A DNA stretch of 64,000 bases from Ruania alkalisoli (lineage in GTDB: Bacteria > Actinomycetota > Actinomycetes > Actinomycetales > Beutenbergiaceae). Of the stretch, positions 17,150-25,880 are shown in pieces. A program made the translations under genes and the position numbers. The stretch covers positions 3,505,581 through 3,569,580 of the forward strand of contig NZ_CP063169.1 of the NCBI RefSeq assembly GCF_014960965.1. The letters are read 5' to 3'. Position 1 is the first letter of the stretch. The number at the start of each line of letters is the position of its first letter. A model generated the notes under the pieces. That model worked only from the letters and a program-made list of their open reading frames with translations. It did no database searches and had not been told where the DNA came from.

Positions 17150-17195
17150 GAGGTATCGCCCGCAGCGGCGTCTCAGCCGCTGCGGGCGATACCTC
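17150..17195. terminator. Strong bidirectional terminator hairpin
   Basis: GAGGTATCGCCCGCAGCGGC (17150-17169) and its exact reverse complement (17176-17195) form a 20-bp stem with a 6-base loop. It lies between the convergent ends of mutY and the first GH43 gene, 36 bases past the mutY stop. No U-tract follows, as is common in high-GC genomes. Confidence 0.85.
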
Positions 17196-17238
17196 CGGAG
17201 TGACCTGTCGTCACTGCCGCCTCCGCCGGACTTCGGGA

Positions 17239-20200
17239 TCAGTGCGTGGTGAAACCACTGGCCTTGTCCTCGAGCGGGATCGGGTTGATGCTCATCGTGT
17301 ACTCGGCATCTAGCGGTGCCGGATGTCCCGAACCATCACCGATGGTGAGGCCATCCTGACCCGCCACGTACGGCTCGATGAAGGCGTACCTGGCCGTCTG
17401 GGTGTTCGGCCCCGGCCGCGCCTGGAACATGAACCAGTCGGTGCCCTCGTGATCGGTGAAGGTGGGGCCCGTACCGGTCCCGACAACCTCATCGTTCTTG
17501 CTCATCACAGGGGTCGGGTTCTTCGCCCAGTTCGAGGCGTCCATCGGGTCTCCCCCCGTGTAGCGCAGGTATCCGATCGCGTAGTGGATGGTCCAGTAGC
17601 CGCTGGCGGAGTAGGCCATGTACACCTCGCCGTCGTGACCGTAGACGGCGGTCGCGCCCTCCACGACCTTCGGCCACCACATGTTGGGGTCGCTCGAGGA
17701 CTGGGCGTACCCGTGCTCCTCCCACTCATACTCCGGCACGGCGATGATGCTCGGCTCCCCGGTCAGCGTCCACGGATTGACCATGTGACTGAGGTTGAGC
17801 CTCTGATGGAACTCCGAGGTACCTCGATACGCTTCGGTCACGTACGAGATGTAGGTCTCGCCACCGATCCGGAACACAGACGTTCCGGCGACGAACTCAT
17901 CGGTGTTGAACTCGGGATCATCCTCGTTCGTAATGCGTTCCGGGACGTTCGCCGCACCGGTGACGGGGTTGCCCCACGTGCCCAGCAGATCATCGCCGTC
18001 GAGAGCCTTGAGCACGTACTGGCGCTGCCCCTCAGCTGCAGGATCACTCGGGTCCGTCGCGGACAGGAACAGGTACCACCCCGCGTTCTCCTCACCGACG
18101 TCCTCTGCGGTCAGGTGGTGGATCTCCGGTGACCACAGGTTCCGCATCTCGTCGGGGGCGAAGATCACCGACCCCACCGACTCGCTCATGTCCGAGGGGT
18201 TCGCGACCTTGTGCAGGGACAGTGTGGAGCCGCCGGTGGCGATGAAGTAGTACTGCCCCTCGTGGGTGAACATGTACGGATCGGCGGCACGGACCAGTGG
18301 GTTCGTGAACGTCAGGTCCCCCTCCGGCGCTGCCTGGGCGATCGCGGGGTCGACGTGGAGGGCACTGACCATGTCCCCTGCGAACCCCTCGCTCCCCAGG
18401 AGATCGGTGAGGTGCCCGAAGTCGCCGCCTTCGACGGTGAGGTCATAGGTGCCCGAGAGGACCGTGCTGCGGGACTTCGCCGGGGCGATCGTCGCCCAGA
18501 ACTCACCGCCGTTGACGGTGATGTCCGCGTCATAGTCGACGGCGTAGTCACTGCCATCCTCCTCGTAGACCGCGTAGACGCCGCGCATGAACGTGCCTGC
18601 GTTGATGGTCGCGGACGCTGATCCCGAGCTCTCACCACGATGCGAGAGGACGACCGGCCCGTAGAAGGTGCCCCCATCGACCTGGACGGAGATGTCTGCG
18701 CCGGCGGTCACCGCTCCGGTGTGGTCGGAACCGCCACGCAGGCCGGCCCACTGGCCGCCCTCGACCGTCACCGAGGTGGACGGCGCGGGCACCGTGTCGT
18801 TGCTTCCGCCGATGATGGTCAGGTAGGTCTCGCCACGACGGGTGAACTCGGTGTCGACGCCGGTGCCGATGGTCAGCTGTTGCCCCATGGCGTAGATGGC
18901 GCCGTCGACGGTCGGGGACTGCAGCAGCAGGTTCTCGAACGTGGTCGGGCCGCCCAGTCGCATGGCACCCTCGATCTGCAGTGCCGCTCCGTCGGCGGCG
19001 AAGTCGAGGTCGCCGTCGTCGGAGGTGAGCACGACGCGGGAGGTGTACTCGCCGAGGTCGTAGCCCTCCTCGACCGTGTAGGGGCCGGTCACCACCACGC
19101 GTCCGTCGCCGCTGAGCTCGGCGATCGCTGTACTCAGGTCGCCGCTGGCGTGGGTCGGGCTGCTGCCGTCACCGTCGCCGCCGGGAGCCAGGTAGACGAC
19201 GTCATCGTCGATGACGGTGGACACCTGGTCCGCGAGCTGGTCGACGAGGTCGTCCTCGGCTCCGGGCAGGCGCACGAGCACGCGTTCGGATCCGTCGGCA
19301 GCCTCCCAGCCCGAGATGCTGAGGTCCTTGATCTCCACGCTGCCGATCCGAAGGCGGGCGTCGGTCTCGACGCGCTCGAGCGCCGCGGTTGCGATCTCGC
19401 CGTCGATCAGCCGTGCGGTGAGCGAACCGAGCCCGGCTGCGGATGCGTGCAGGGTCTCGATCTCACCTCCGTCGATCGTCACCATCGCGTTCTCGACGTC
19501 GTAGGGCTGGTCGGTTCCGGCCCACACCTCTTCGATCTCGCCGCCGGCGATTGTGACATCCGTGCTGCCGGCGAAGGCGCTGTTCAGCCCGGAGATGCCC
19601 ACGACCCGGGCGATCTCGCCACTCTCGATCGTGATCTGGCTGTCATCGGCGATCGCGACCACGCTGACCTGACGGCCCTCCTCCATTGTCACCCCTGCGC
19701 CCAGCGCGAGGTGTGCGCCATCGGCTTGGAGCTCAAGGCTGCCAGCGTTCGCGAGCCGTACCCCTTCGAAGGTGACGTCCCGTGCCAGCGGTACCTCTGC
19801 GTCGTCGGGAAAGGCGATCGAAGCATCGCCGGCACCGGTAAACGTGATCTGCCCCGCTCCCGCGGCAAGCGTGCCGGGATCGACATCCCAGGAGACGTCG
19901 CCATGGACCGTGATGGCACCGCCGTCGGCGGCCAGTAGGCCCAGCGCGGCCTCGAGACTGCTGCACGGGTTCTCAGCGCTGCACTCGGCGCCGCCACCAT
20001 CGGCGCTGACGTGGACGTCCGCGGTGTTGATCAGGACGTCGAAGATCTCCTTGAGCGCGGCCACCTGATCGGCCGTGTAGTACTGCCCCGCGAAGACCAC
20101 CGTCCGGACCGCCGCAAATTCGAGGATCTGCTGGTGGCGACCTTCACCGCCCCAGGCGTTCTGAGCTTGAATGGCCTCGTAGTCCACCCCGTCGAGCGTC

Positions 20201-21069
20201 AGGTTGACGTCTTCGACGACGTTGTTGATGTCGATCGTGTTGATGTGCCCGCCGGTGAGTTCGACGTCTGCGCTGCCCACGATGTAGCGGGTCACATCGC
20301 CAGCAGTGTGCAGGGCACCCACGCGACCGCCGGTCATCGTGATCTCAGTGCTGCCTGAGTAATGGTTCTCGAGCGATGCCCCGAAAACCTCCTGGATGAC
20401 GCCGCCGTTGATGGTGATGTGCGAGGTCCCGGTGTAGGTCTGCGTCCCGACGCCCTTGCCTCGTGTGAAACCGGAGACCTTGTAGAAGGTGCCCGAGTTG
20501 ATCGTGATGTAGGAGTCGGCATCACGCACGGTGTCCTCATCGGAGGGCCCGTGATAGCCGCCGACGACGAACACTTGCCGTTTGCCCGGTGTGGGCACGC
20601 TCTCCATCGTGACCCCCTCACCGAAGGTGATCGGGTTCCAGTTCGCGGCGAAGACCGACCACTGTGAATGAACAACACCGAGATCTGCAAAGGTCGTGGG
20701 TCCGGCGAGGTTGTACTCGATGAAGGGCGTGTCCCCGAAGACCAGCCGGCCCGGATAGGTGTTCTCGCCGTCGGTACTCGTGACGAGAATCGGTTCGGTG
20801 TGGTCCGGCTCGACGAGCGTGGCATCGAGCGGGTAGTCACCCATGAGGACGACCCGGCCGCCGTCACCAGCCACAAGCGTCAGCGCTGCTTCGAGCGTCT
20901 GGACGGGCTCGGCCGGGTCGGTGCCGGGAGCGGCATCGTCGCCGGCGACGGCGTCGACGTAGGCGACCATCTGGCCGTCGGCGACTGCTGGTGGTGCTGC
21001 AGACAGTCCGCACAGAACCATGACAAGTGCGGTGAGGACCGCGGTGAACGACGTGGACACGCGAGTCAT
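17239..21069 (-). CDS. Secreted beta-helix repeat protein with C-terminal GH43 domain (paralogue 1)
   Basis: Predicted exported glycoside hydrolase of 1276 residues. A signal peptide (about 1-31, cleavage near PAVADG) is followed by three modules starting near residues 37, 352 and 621. Each opens with a pectate-lyase-like signature (YVDAVAGDDAAPGTDPAEP; VHVSADGGGAECSAENPCSS; VYLAPGGDGDGSSPT) and continues with short G-x-(I/V)-x-x-(I/V)-x-G beta-helix repeats such as ITINSGTFYKVSGFTRG. The GH43 propeller spans about 922-1276: general base in RAADPYMF (Asp near 929), WSPEIHHL, and proposed acid in KVVEGATAVYG. It is a close paralogue of 28122-31955. It is divergent from the ABC transporter; substrate unknown, probably an arabinose- or xylose-containing polymer. 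Confidence 0.85.
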   Translation of the reverse strand: MTRVSTSFTAVLTALVMVLCGLSAAPPAVADGQMVAYVDAVAGDDAAPGTDPAEPVQTLEAALTLVAGDGGRVVLMGDYPLDATLVEPDHTEPILVTSTDGENTYPGRLVFGDTPFIEYNLAGPTTFADLGVVHSQWSVFAANWNPITFGEGVTMESVPTPGKRQVFVVGGYHGPSDEDTVRDADSYITINSGTFYKVSGFTRGKGVGTQTYTGTSHITINGGVIQEVFGASLENHYSGSTEITMTGGRVGALHTAGDVTRYIVGSADVELTGGHINTIDINNVVEDVNLTLDGVDYEAIQAQNAWGGEGRHQQILEFAAVRTVVFAGQYYTADQVAALKEIFDVLINTADVHVSADGGGAECSAENPCSSLEAALGLLAADGGAITVHGDVSWDVDPGTLAAGAGQITFTGAGDASIAFPDDAEVPLARDVTFEGVRLANAGSLELQADGAHLALGAGVTMEEGRQVSVVAIADDSQITIESGEIARVVGISGLNSAFAGSTDVTIAGGEIEEVWAGTDQPYDVENAMVTIDGGEIETLHASAAGLGSLTARLIDGEIATAALERVETDARLRIGSVEIKDLSISGWEAADGSERVLVRLPGAEDDLVDQLADQVSTVIDDDVVYLAPGGDGDGSSPTHASGDLSTAIAELSGDGRVVVTGPYTVEEGYDLGEYTSRVVLTSDDGDLDFAADGAALQIEGAMRLGGPTTFENLLLQSPTVDGAIYAMGQQLTIGTGVDTEFTRRGETYLTIIGGSNDTVPAPSTSVTVEGGQWAGLRGGSDHTGAVTAGADISVQVDGGTFYGPVVLSHRGESSGSASATINAGTFMRGVYAVYEEDGSDYAVDYDADITVNGGEFWATIAPAKSRSTVLSGTYDLTVEGGDFGHLTDLLGSEGFAGDMVSALHVDPAIAQAAPEGDLTFTNPLVRAADPYMFTHEGQYYFIATGGSTLSLHKVANPSDMSESVGSVIFAPDEMRNLWSPEIHHLTAEDVGEENAGWYLFLSATDPSDPAAEGQRQYVLKALDGDDLLGTWGNPVTGAANVPERITNEDDPEFNTDEFVAGTSVFRIGGETYISYVTEAYRGTSEFHQRLNLSHMVNPWTLTGEPSIIAVPEYEWEEHGYAQSSSDPNMWWPKVVEGATAVYGHDGEVYMAYSASGYWTIHYAIGYLRYTGGDPMDASNWAKNPTPVMSKNDEVVGTGTGPTFTDHEGTDWFMFQARPGPNTQTARYAFIEPYVAGQDGLTIGDGSGHPAPLDAEYTMSINPIPLEDKASGFTTH

Positions 21070-21158
21070 GAAGGGCTCCCAAGGAGTGAGTTCTCGGCTC
21101 GGGCTACGCATCCACAACGTCGGTGGTGGGATGTTGGCGTAGCACGATATTTGTAAGA

Positions 21159-21173
21159 ACAACTAACTGTTGT
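21159..21173. promoter_or_regulatory. Short palindrome upstream of GH43 paralogue 1
   Basis: ACAAC-TAACT-GTTGT is a 15-bp inverted repeat with 5-bp arms, 90 bases before the minus-strand start at 21069 and inside a locally AT-rich stretch (21141-21186). It could be an operator, but no regulator can be assigned. Confidence 0.3.
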
Positions 21174-21342
21174 GTTTGTTCGAATGTCACCGTAGCGGGA
21201 TGATGTGCCCAGGTCAACGGTTCAACTCCGACCACCCGACCACCAAGCGACTGGGCGACCCGGCGAACTGGGTCATCCTGAGATCTCACCTGCGTCGTCT
21301 CGAGCATGGGCGGCTACGCCGACCCAGGAAGTCTGGTCACTA

Positions 21343-21358
21343 AAATGTCCATACATTT
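21343..21358. promoter_or_regulatory. Candidate GntR operator in the divergent GH43/ABC promoter region
   Basis: AAATGT-CCAT-ACATTT is a perfect 16-bp inverted repeat in the 532-bp gap between GH43 paralogue 1 and the ABC operon. Its ATGT-N4-ACAT core recurs at 35815-35826 and 37704-37715 in the catabolic cluster. The rest of the gap, apart from the ABC promoter at 21506-21535 and the palindrome at 21159, shows nothing I can interpret. Confidence 0.5.
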
Positions 21359-21505
21359 AGTCACTCGTTCGTGCGCGACGACACGAAGTGCCATCACCCA
21401 GGGGGCCGCGTGCACAAGATCCACGGCCGACGCCCGGCATCTGGCTACTGAGCCAGCTCGACGACTCACAGCATCCATCTGTAGAAATGTAAGTAACACC
21501 GGACA

Positions 21506-21535
21506 TTGACACAACCTGTCAGGCAGGGCTAGCCT
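21506..21535 (+). promoter_or_regulatory. Sigma70-type promoter of the sugar ABC operon
   Basis: TTGACA (21506-21511) and TAGCCT (21530-21535) are separated by 18 bp. This predicts a transcript start near 21542 and a leader of about 60 bases ending in a strong AAGGAGG ribosome-binding site (21587-21593) before the GTG at 21602. Confidence 0.65.
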
Positions 21536-21601
21536 GCGTGAAGCACCGTTTGGGAGAGCGCCACCAGTGGCTCTCACTCATAAAACAAGGAGGTTGTCAC
21601 G

Positions 21602-22960
21602 GTGATCACTAGCAATCAGAGGCTCAGCCGACGCGGTCTGCTGGGTGGCGCACTCGGTCTTACGGCAGGGGTGGGCGCGCTCTCGGCGTGCGGTCCGGGC
21701 GATGGCGGCGGAAGCGGCGACGAGCCGCCCGAGGACATGGGCTCGGCAGAAGAAGGTCGGCTCGTCGTGTGGGGCGGTCTGCCCCCGGAGATGGGCCCGC
21801 AGGCGCTCGTGGACGCGTTCACGGCGAAGTACCCAGACATCGAGGTCGAGTACGTTCGCTTCGTCAACAACGCCGAGGGCATCCTGAAGCTCGACACAGC
21901 GCTGCAAGGCGGAGTTCCGATCGACGTCTTCTTCTCTTACGGCACGGTCGATGTCGTCCGTCGCGCGCAGGCCGGGCTCGCTCTGGACCTCACTGATCTG
22001 GCCCGAGAGGACGATCTCGCTCAGGTCTTCGTGCAGGATGAGCCGATCAGCACGCTGATCGACGGAAAGCTCTACTCGATCCCGACGACCCACTGGCCAC
22101 AGTTCGTCGTGCTCAACCAGGACGCGATGGAATCGGCGGGCATCGAGATCCCGTTCGACTGGACGGTGGAGGATTACCACCGGGTGGCACGGGAGTTCAA
22201 GAGCGCCGGATTCGACGTGGGTGCCTACCACCCGCCCCGCATGGCTTCCACGTCCTTGGGTGGTGACTACATCTACAAGAACGGCGGCCAGGAGTCCAAC
22301 CTCGACGATCCCTTGTTCAAGCAGGAACTGGAGCTCATCCTGGCGATGGAAGACGACGGATCGATCTTCACCCAGGAGCGGATCACCGCCGAACAGCTCG
22401 GCGGCTACGTGCAGAACTACTTTGTCGACGGCACGTTCCCGATGTACATCGACGGCACGACCGCGCTACGGTTCCTCAAGAACCTCGACGAGTACCCGCA
22501 CGACTTCCGCACCACGTTCAGGCCCTACCCAGCGCCGACTGCCGGTGCGGACTACTTCAATCCGGGCGTTCGAGGCGACGATGTCCAGATCTCCTCGAAG
22601 TCTCAGTACCCGTCGGCGGCCTGGACGTTCGTGAAGTTCTGGATCGACGAGGGCGCGAACCACATGTCACCGGCAGGCAAGGTGTCGCCGTACCAGTTCG
22701 ACAACCCGACCGACGAGATGATGGATGCGCTGTTCGGGCCGGAACGGGACCGGCTGTTCAATGTGGACGATTTCCACGAGACGTTCTTCGTTCCCGAGCC
22801 TCCGTTGTCGGTCCGAAGCATCACGACCGCCTACACCGAGATCGCCAGCCTCAAGTCGCAGATCGAAGACGAGATCCGGCTTCGGACGAAGTCGGTCGAC
22901 GACGGTATCGCCGAGATGAAGCAAGAGGCAGACGCGGCTATCGCGGACTGGCTCGGCTGA
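21602..22960 (+). CDS. Sugar ABC transporter substrate-binding lipoprotein
   Basis: Extracytoplasmic binding protein of the MalE-like (family 1) class, 452 residues. The N-terminus has paired arginines (SRRGLLGGALG) and a lipobox (ALSACG at about 30-35), suggesting a lipoprotein that may use the Tat route. The mature protein has the typical opening RLVVWGGLPPEMGPQALVDAF and PDIEVEYVRF, with aromatic ligand-pocket residues further on. The GTG start has AAGGAGG 8 bases upstream. It is the first gene of an operon with two permeases and two cytoplasmic proteins; ligand inferred to be an oligosaccharide from the GH43 proteins. Confidence 0.9.
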   Translation: MITSNQRLSRRGLLGGALGLTAGVGALSACGPGDGGGSGDEPPEDMGSAEEGRLVVWGGLPPEMGPQALVDAFTAKYPDIEVEYVRFVNNAEGILKLDTALQGGVPIDVFFSYGTVDVVRRAQAGLALDLTDLAREDDLAQVFVQDEPISTLIDGKLYSIPTTHWPQFVVLNQDAMESAGIEIPFDWTVEDYHRVAREFKSAGFDVGAYHPPRMASTSLGGDYIYKNGGQESNLDDPLFKQELELILAMEDDGSIFTQERITAEQLGGYVQNYFVDGTFPMYIDGTTALRFLKNLDEYPHDFRTTFRPYPAPTAGADYFNPGVRGDDVQISSKSQYPSAAWTFVKFWIDEGANHMSPAGKVSPYQFDNPTDEMMDALFGPERDRLFNVDDFHETFFVPEPPLSVRSITTAYTEIASLKSQIEDEIRLRTKSVDDGIAEMKQEADAAIADWLG

Positions 22961-22972
22961 GGAGAGTTCTGC

Positions 22973-23959
22973 GTGACTCCCCTGATCGAAGACACTGCGA
23001 AGCCGGGCCGCGCGGGAACCGACTCCCACGACGGCTCGGCTCCGCCATCGGCTACCACGAAACGCTCATCCCGCCTGGTGAATGGTTACAAGTGGTGGAT
23101 TCCGTGGGTGTTCCTGCTACCAACCATAGTCGCGGTTCTTGCGTTCCTGATCGTCCCACTCACCGCGGGTCTGTTCATCGCCTTCACCGAGTGGAACGTC
23201 GTCTCCGGGATCGGAGGCATCAGATGGGTGGGGTTCGGCAACTTCCAGGAGCTGTTCCAGGACGACATGTTCTGGTCCTCGGCCGTGCGGACCCTGTTCT
23301 ACGCAGGAGTTGGGACGCCACTCGCCGTCACTTGCGGGATGTTTCTTGGGCTCGCGCTGAATCGGCCAATGCCTGCCAGAGGCGTCATTCGGGCGATCTT
23401 CTTCCTGCCGTCGCTGGTCAACGTCATCGCGGCCGGAACGGTCTGGCTGACACTCCTCAACCCCAGATCCGGGATGGTCAATCAGTTCCTGCGCGCAGTC
23501 GGCCTCGACAATCCGCCGGGCTGGTTCACGTCGCAGCAGTGGGCCCTACCGGCGATCGTGCTGATGTCAGTCTGGGTCAGTGCCGGCTATGTGGCGATCC
23601 TCATCATCGCCGCCCTCCAGGACCTTCCTACGGAGTTGTACGAGTCCGCGAAGCTGGACGGTGCCGGCACTATCCGGCAGTTCACCACCATCACGTTCCC
23701 GGGTCTGGTTCCCGTCCTGACATTCCTGCTGATCACATCCTTCATCGGCAGATCGCAGGGCTTTGGCCTGATTCAGTTCATGACCAGCGGAGGACCCGGC
23801 GATGCGACGACGGTCCTCTCCTACTACATGTATGAGGTGGGATTCCATTGGTACCGCTTCGGGTATGCCGCATCCATCGGTGTGATGAGCATGCTGGCCG
23901 TCCTGGCGTTGTCGATCGCGCTGTTCAAGCTGCAACGGGGACGAGGGCTGTACACATGA
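22973..23959 (+). CDS. Sugar ABC transporter permease, MalF type
   Basis: Inner-membrane permease of 328 residues with a hydrophilic N-terminus of about 40, six hydrophobic segments and the EAA loop LPTELYESAKLDGAGTIRQF near residue 225, the site that contacts the ATPase. The GTG start at 22973 lies 12 bases after the binding-protein stop, with GAGGAG just before. No ATP-binding subunit is encoded in the operon, so a shared MsiK-type ATPase elsewhere is likely. Confidence 0.9.
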   Translation: MTPLIEDTAKPGRAGTDSHDGSAPPSATTKRSSRLVNGYKWWIPWVFLLPTIVAVLAFLIVPLTAGLFIAFTEWNVVSGIGGIRWVGFGNFQELFQDDMFWSSAVRTLFYAGVGTPLAVTCGMFLGLALNRPMPARGVIRAIFFLPSLVNVIAAGTVWLTLLNPRSGMVNQFLRAVGLDNPPGWFTSQQWALPAIVLMSVWVSAGYVAILIIAALQDLPTELYESAKLDGAGTIRQFTTITFPGLVPVLTFLLITSFIGRSQGFGLIQFMTSGGPGDATTVLSYYMYEVGFHWYRFGYAASIGVMSMLAVLALSIALFKLQRGRGLYT

Positions 23960-23969
23960 GGAGCATGCG

Positions 23970-24857
23970 ATGAGCACTACCACCGCACTGGCAGCTCACC
24001 ACGCACCGCGCCCCGGCCTCATCCGACGTCAGCGCAAGGAGCGGATGGCCTGGATCGTTCGCGGCGTCCTGATGTCACTACTTGCCCTGCTGTTCCTGGT
24101 CCCGTTCGCGTGGATGGTTTCGTCCTCGCTGAAGCAGAACCTCGACATCTTCGAGATCCCGCTCCGATGGATCCCGAACCCCCTCGTGTGGGACAACTAC
24201 GCCGACGTCTGGACCGGCGAGCGGTCGATGCTGCGCTACTTCAGCAATTCCACGGTCGTGGTTGTTGCGACGATCGTGGGCGAGTTGGCCGTGGTGTCGC
24301 TCGCTGGCTACGCGTTCGGGCAACTACGTTTCAAGGGCCAGAACGCACTGTTCCTCGCGTTTCTGGCTACCTCGATGGTTCCTGCTCAGCTCCTGCTGGT
24401 CCCACGGTTCATGTTCTTCCGCCAGATCGGGCTCTACGACACGCTGTGGGCGCTGATCCTGCCCGGCCTCGCATCGGTGTTCGCGACGTTCCTGCTGCGG
24501 CAGCATTTCGCCTCGGCACCGCGTGAGCTCGGGGAGGCAGCCCGGATCGATGGTGCCGGTGAGGGCCGGATCTTCTGGTCGATCTATCTCCCGATGGCGA
24601 GGCCAGCTCTCGCGGCCTTGGCCATCCTGATCTTCGACTCGACTTGGAACGACTACGAGAGCGCACTCATCATGATCACGGATGAGGCGAAATACACGGT
24701 GCCGCTGGGATTGACCCGGTTCATGTCCGAGGACGGCACGGTCTCGATGGGCCCGGCGATGGCCGGCTCGGTCTCCTCGCTCATCCCGGTTCTGGTGATC
24801 TTCCTGATCTTCCAGCGGCACTTCCTGCGTTCGATGGCCCGCGTGGGCCTCCGGTGA
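23970..24857 (+). CDS. Sugar ABC transporter permease, MalG type
   Basis: Second permease, 295 residues, with six hydrophobic segments and the EAA motif RELGEAARIDGAGEGRIFWS near residue 190. A basic N-terminus (IRRQRKERMAW) precedes the first membrane helix. The ATG at 23970 follows the MalF-type stop by 10 bases with GAGGAGC upstream. It pairs with the preceding permease to form the translocation pore. Confidence 0.9.
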   Translation: MSTTTALAAHHAPRPGLIRRQRKERMAWIVRGVLMSLLALLFLVPFAWMVSSSLKQNLDIFEIPLRWIPNPLVWDNYADVWTGERSMLRYFSNSTVVVVATIVGELAVVSLAGYAFGQLRFKGQNALFLAFLATSMVPAQLLLVPRFMFFRQIGLYDTLWALILPGLASVFATFLLRQHFASAPRELGEAARIDGAGEGRIFWSIYLPMARPALAALAILIFDSTWNDYESALIMITDEAKYTVPLGLTRFMSEDGTVSMGPAMAGSVSSLIPVLVIFLIFQRHFLRSMARVGLR

Positions 24858-24861
24858 GTCG

Positions 24862-25845
24862 ATGAGAGCCGTCGAGCACCAGGAAACCGCCGTCTCGGGC
24901 TGGCCCGCACTCGGACTGTCGAACGAGCGGGTCGAACTGACCGTCGTGCCGGGCAAGGGCGCGGACATCACGTCGATGATCGACCGCTCCACGGGGACCG
25001 AGCTGATGTGGTCCACCCGGTGGGGGCTTCGCCCACCGACGGCACTCGCGCCTCCCGGCAACCCGGAGGCGGAGGCTCTCGACCGGTCCGGCGGCGGCTG
25101 GCACACACTCTTCCCGAACGCCGGTCGGGCCTGCGTGGAGCAGGGGGTCGAGTGGGGTTTTCACGGCGAGGCCTGGCTCGCCCCGTACGAGTGCGCACCG
25201 ACCGCTGCAGGGCTCCGACTGCACACCACATTGGCGCGCAGCCCGTTCGCTGTGGTCAAGGACATCACCCTCGACGGCGATCGCGTGCGAGTGACCGAGA
25301 CCGTCACCCATATCGGGGCGCACCCGGTCGATGTGATGTGGTGGCAGCACCCGACCTTCGGCGCGCCACTCATCGGCCCGGACACCACCATCAGCATCAC
25401 CGGCTGTTCCGTTCACCCGGACATGCCGGACGACATACCCGGCACCGCGCCGCCGCCCCGTTGGCCCGAACACCACCCACCGGGCGCCGAACCGGTGGAT
25501 CTGTCGCGGTTGACCGCAGCACGCGTGGGCGGCAGCCGGCTGGCGTTCCTCGGCGAGTTCGACAGCGAGCAGGTCTGCGCGCAGGTCCGCAACCCCACCC
25601 TCGGCCTCGGTGTCGACGTGGAGTGGTTGGCCAGTGACTTCCCCTACGCGTGCTACTGGTACGAGGCGGGCGGGCGACTCGGCTACCCCTGGTACGGGGC
25701 CGCGCACGGGTTCTCCATCGAGCCGGCGACCGGCTACCCGAGCGGCCTGGCGCGAGCGCGGGCACTCACCGGCACAGAGCTGTCCATCGGCCCGGAGGAG
25801 ACAGTGAGCAAGTCCGTCACCGTACGCGTGCGCTCCTCGCGCTAG
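24862..25845 (+). CDS. Aldose 1-epimerase-like (galactose-mutarotase fold) protein
   Basis: Cytoplasmic protein of 327 residues with the mutarotase-like beta-sandwich pattern: LGLSNERVELTVVPGKGADITSMIDRS at the start, HTLFPNAGRACVEQGVEWGFHGE (conserved His/Glu region), and WWQHPTFGAPL. It resembles the aldose 1-epimerase/DUF4432 group, whose members interconvert anomers or bind sugars. It starts 4 bases after the MalG-type permease stop, so it is in the transport operon. It could prepare the imported sugar for the next enzyme; the substrate is not known. Confidence 0.78.
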   Translation: MRAVEHQETAVSGWPALGLSNERVELTVVPGKGADITSMIDRSTGTELMWSTRWGLRPPTALAPPGNPEAEALDRSGGGWHTLFPNAGRACVEQGVEWGFHGEAWLAPYECAPTAAGLRLHTTLARSPFAVVKDITLDGDRVRVTETVTHIGAHPVDVMWWQHPTFGAPLIGPDTTISITGCSVHPDMPDDIPGTAPPPRWPEHHPPGAEPVDLSRLTAARVGGSRLAFLGEFDSEQVCAQVRNPTLGLGVDVEWLASDFPYACYWYEAGGRLGYPWYGAAHGFSIEPATGYPSGLARARALTGTELSIGPEETVSKSVTVRVRSSR

Positions 25846-25880
25846 TCCAGCCAAGCCGAACTCTGAGAGGTAGCAATTCC

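Noticed and set aside
18640-19938. Plus-strand ORF of 432 codons inside GH43 paralogue 1
   Set aside because: It lies opposite a clearly coding repeat protein and its translation has no recognisable domain; it is a codon-bias shadow.
21070-21601. Riboswitch in the long GH43/ABC divergent region
   Set aside because: Apart from the promoter and short inverted repeats, no conserved aptamer-like sequence or terminator/antiterminator pair was seen.
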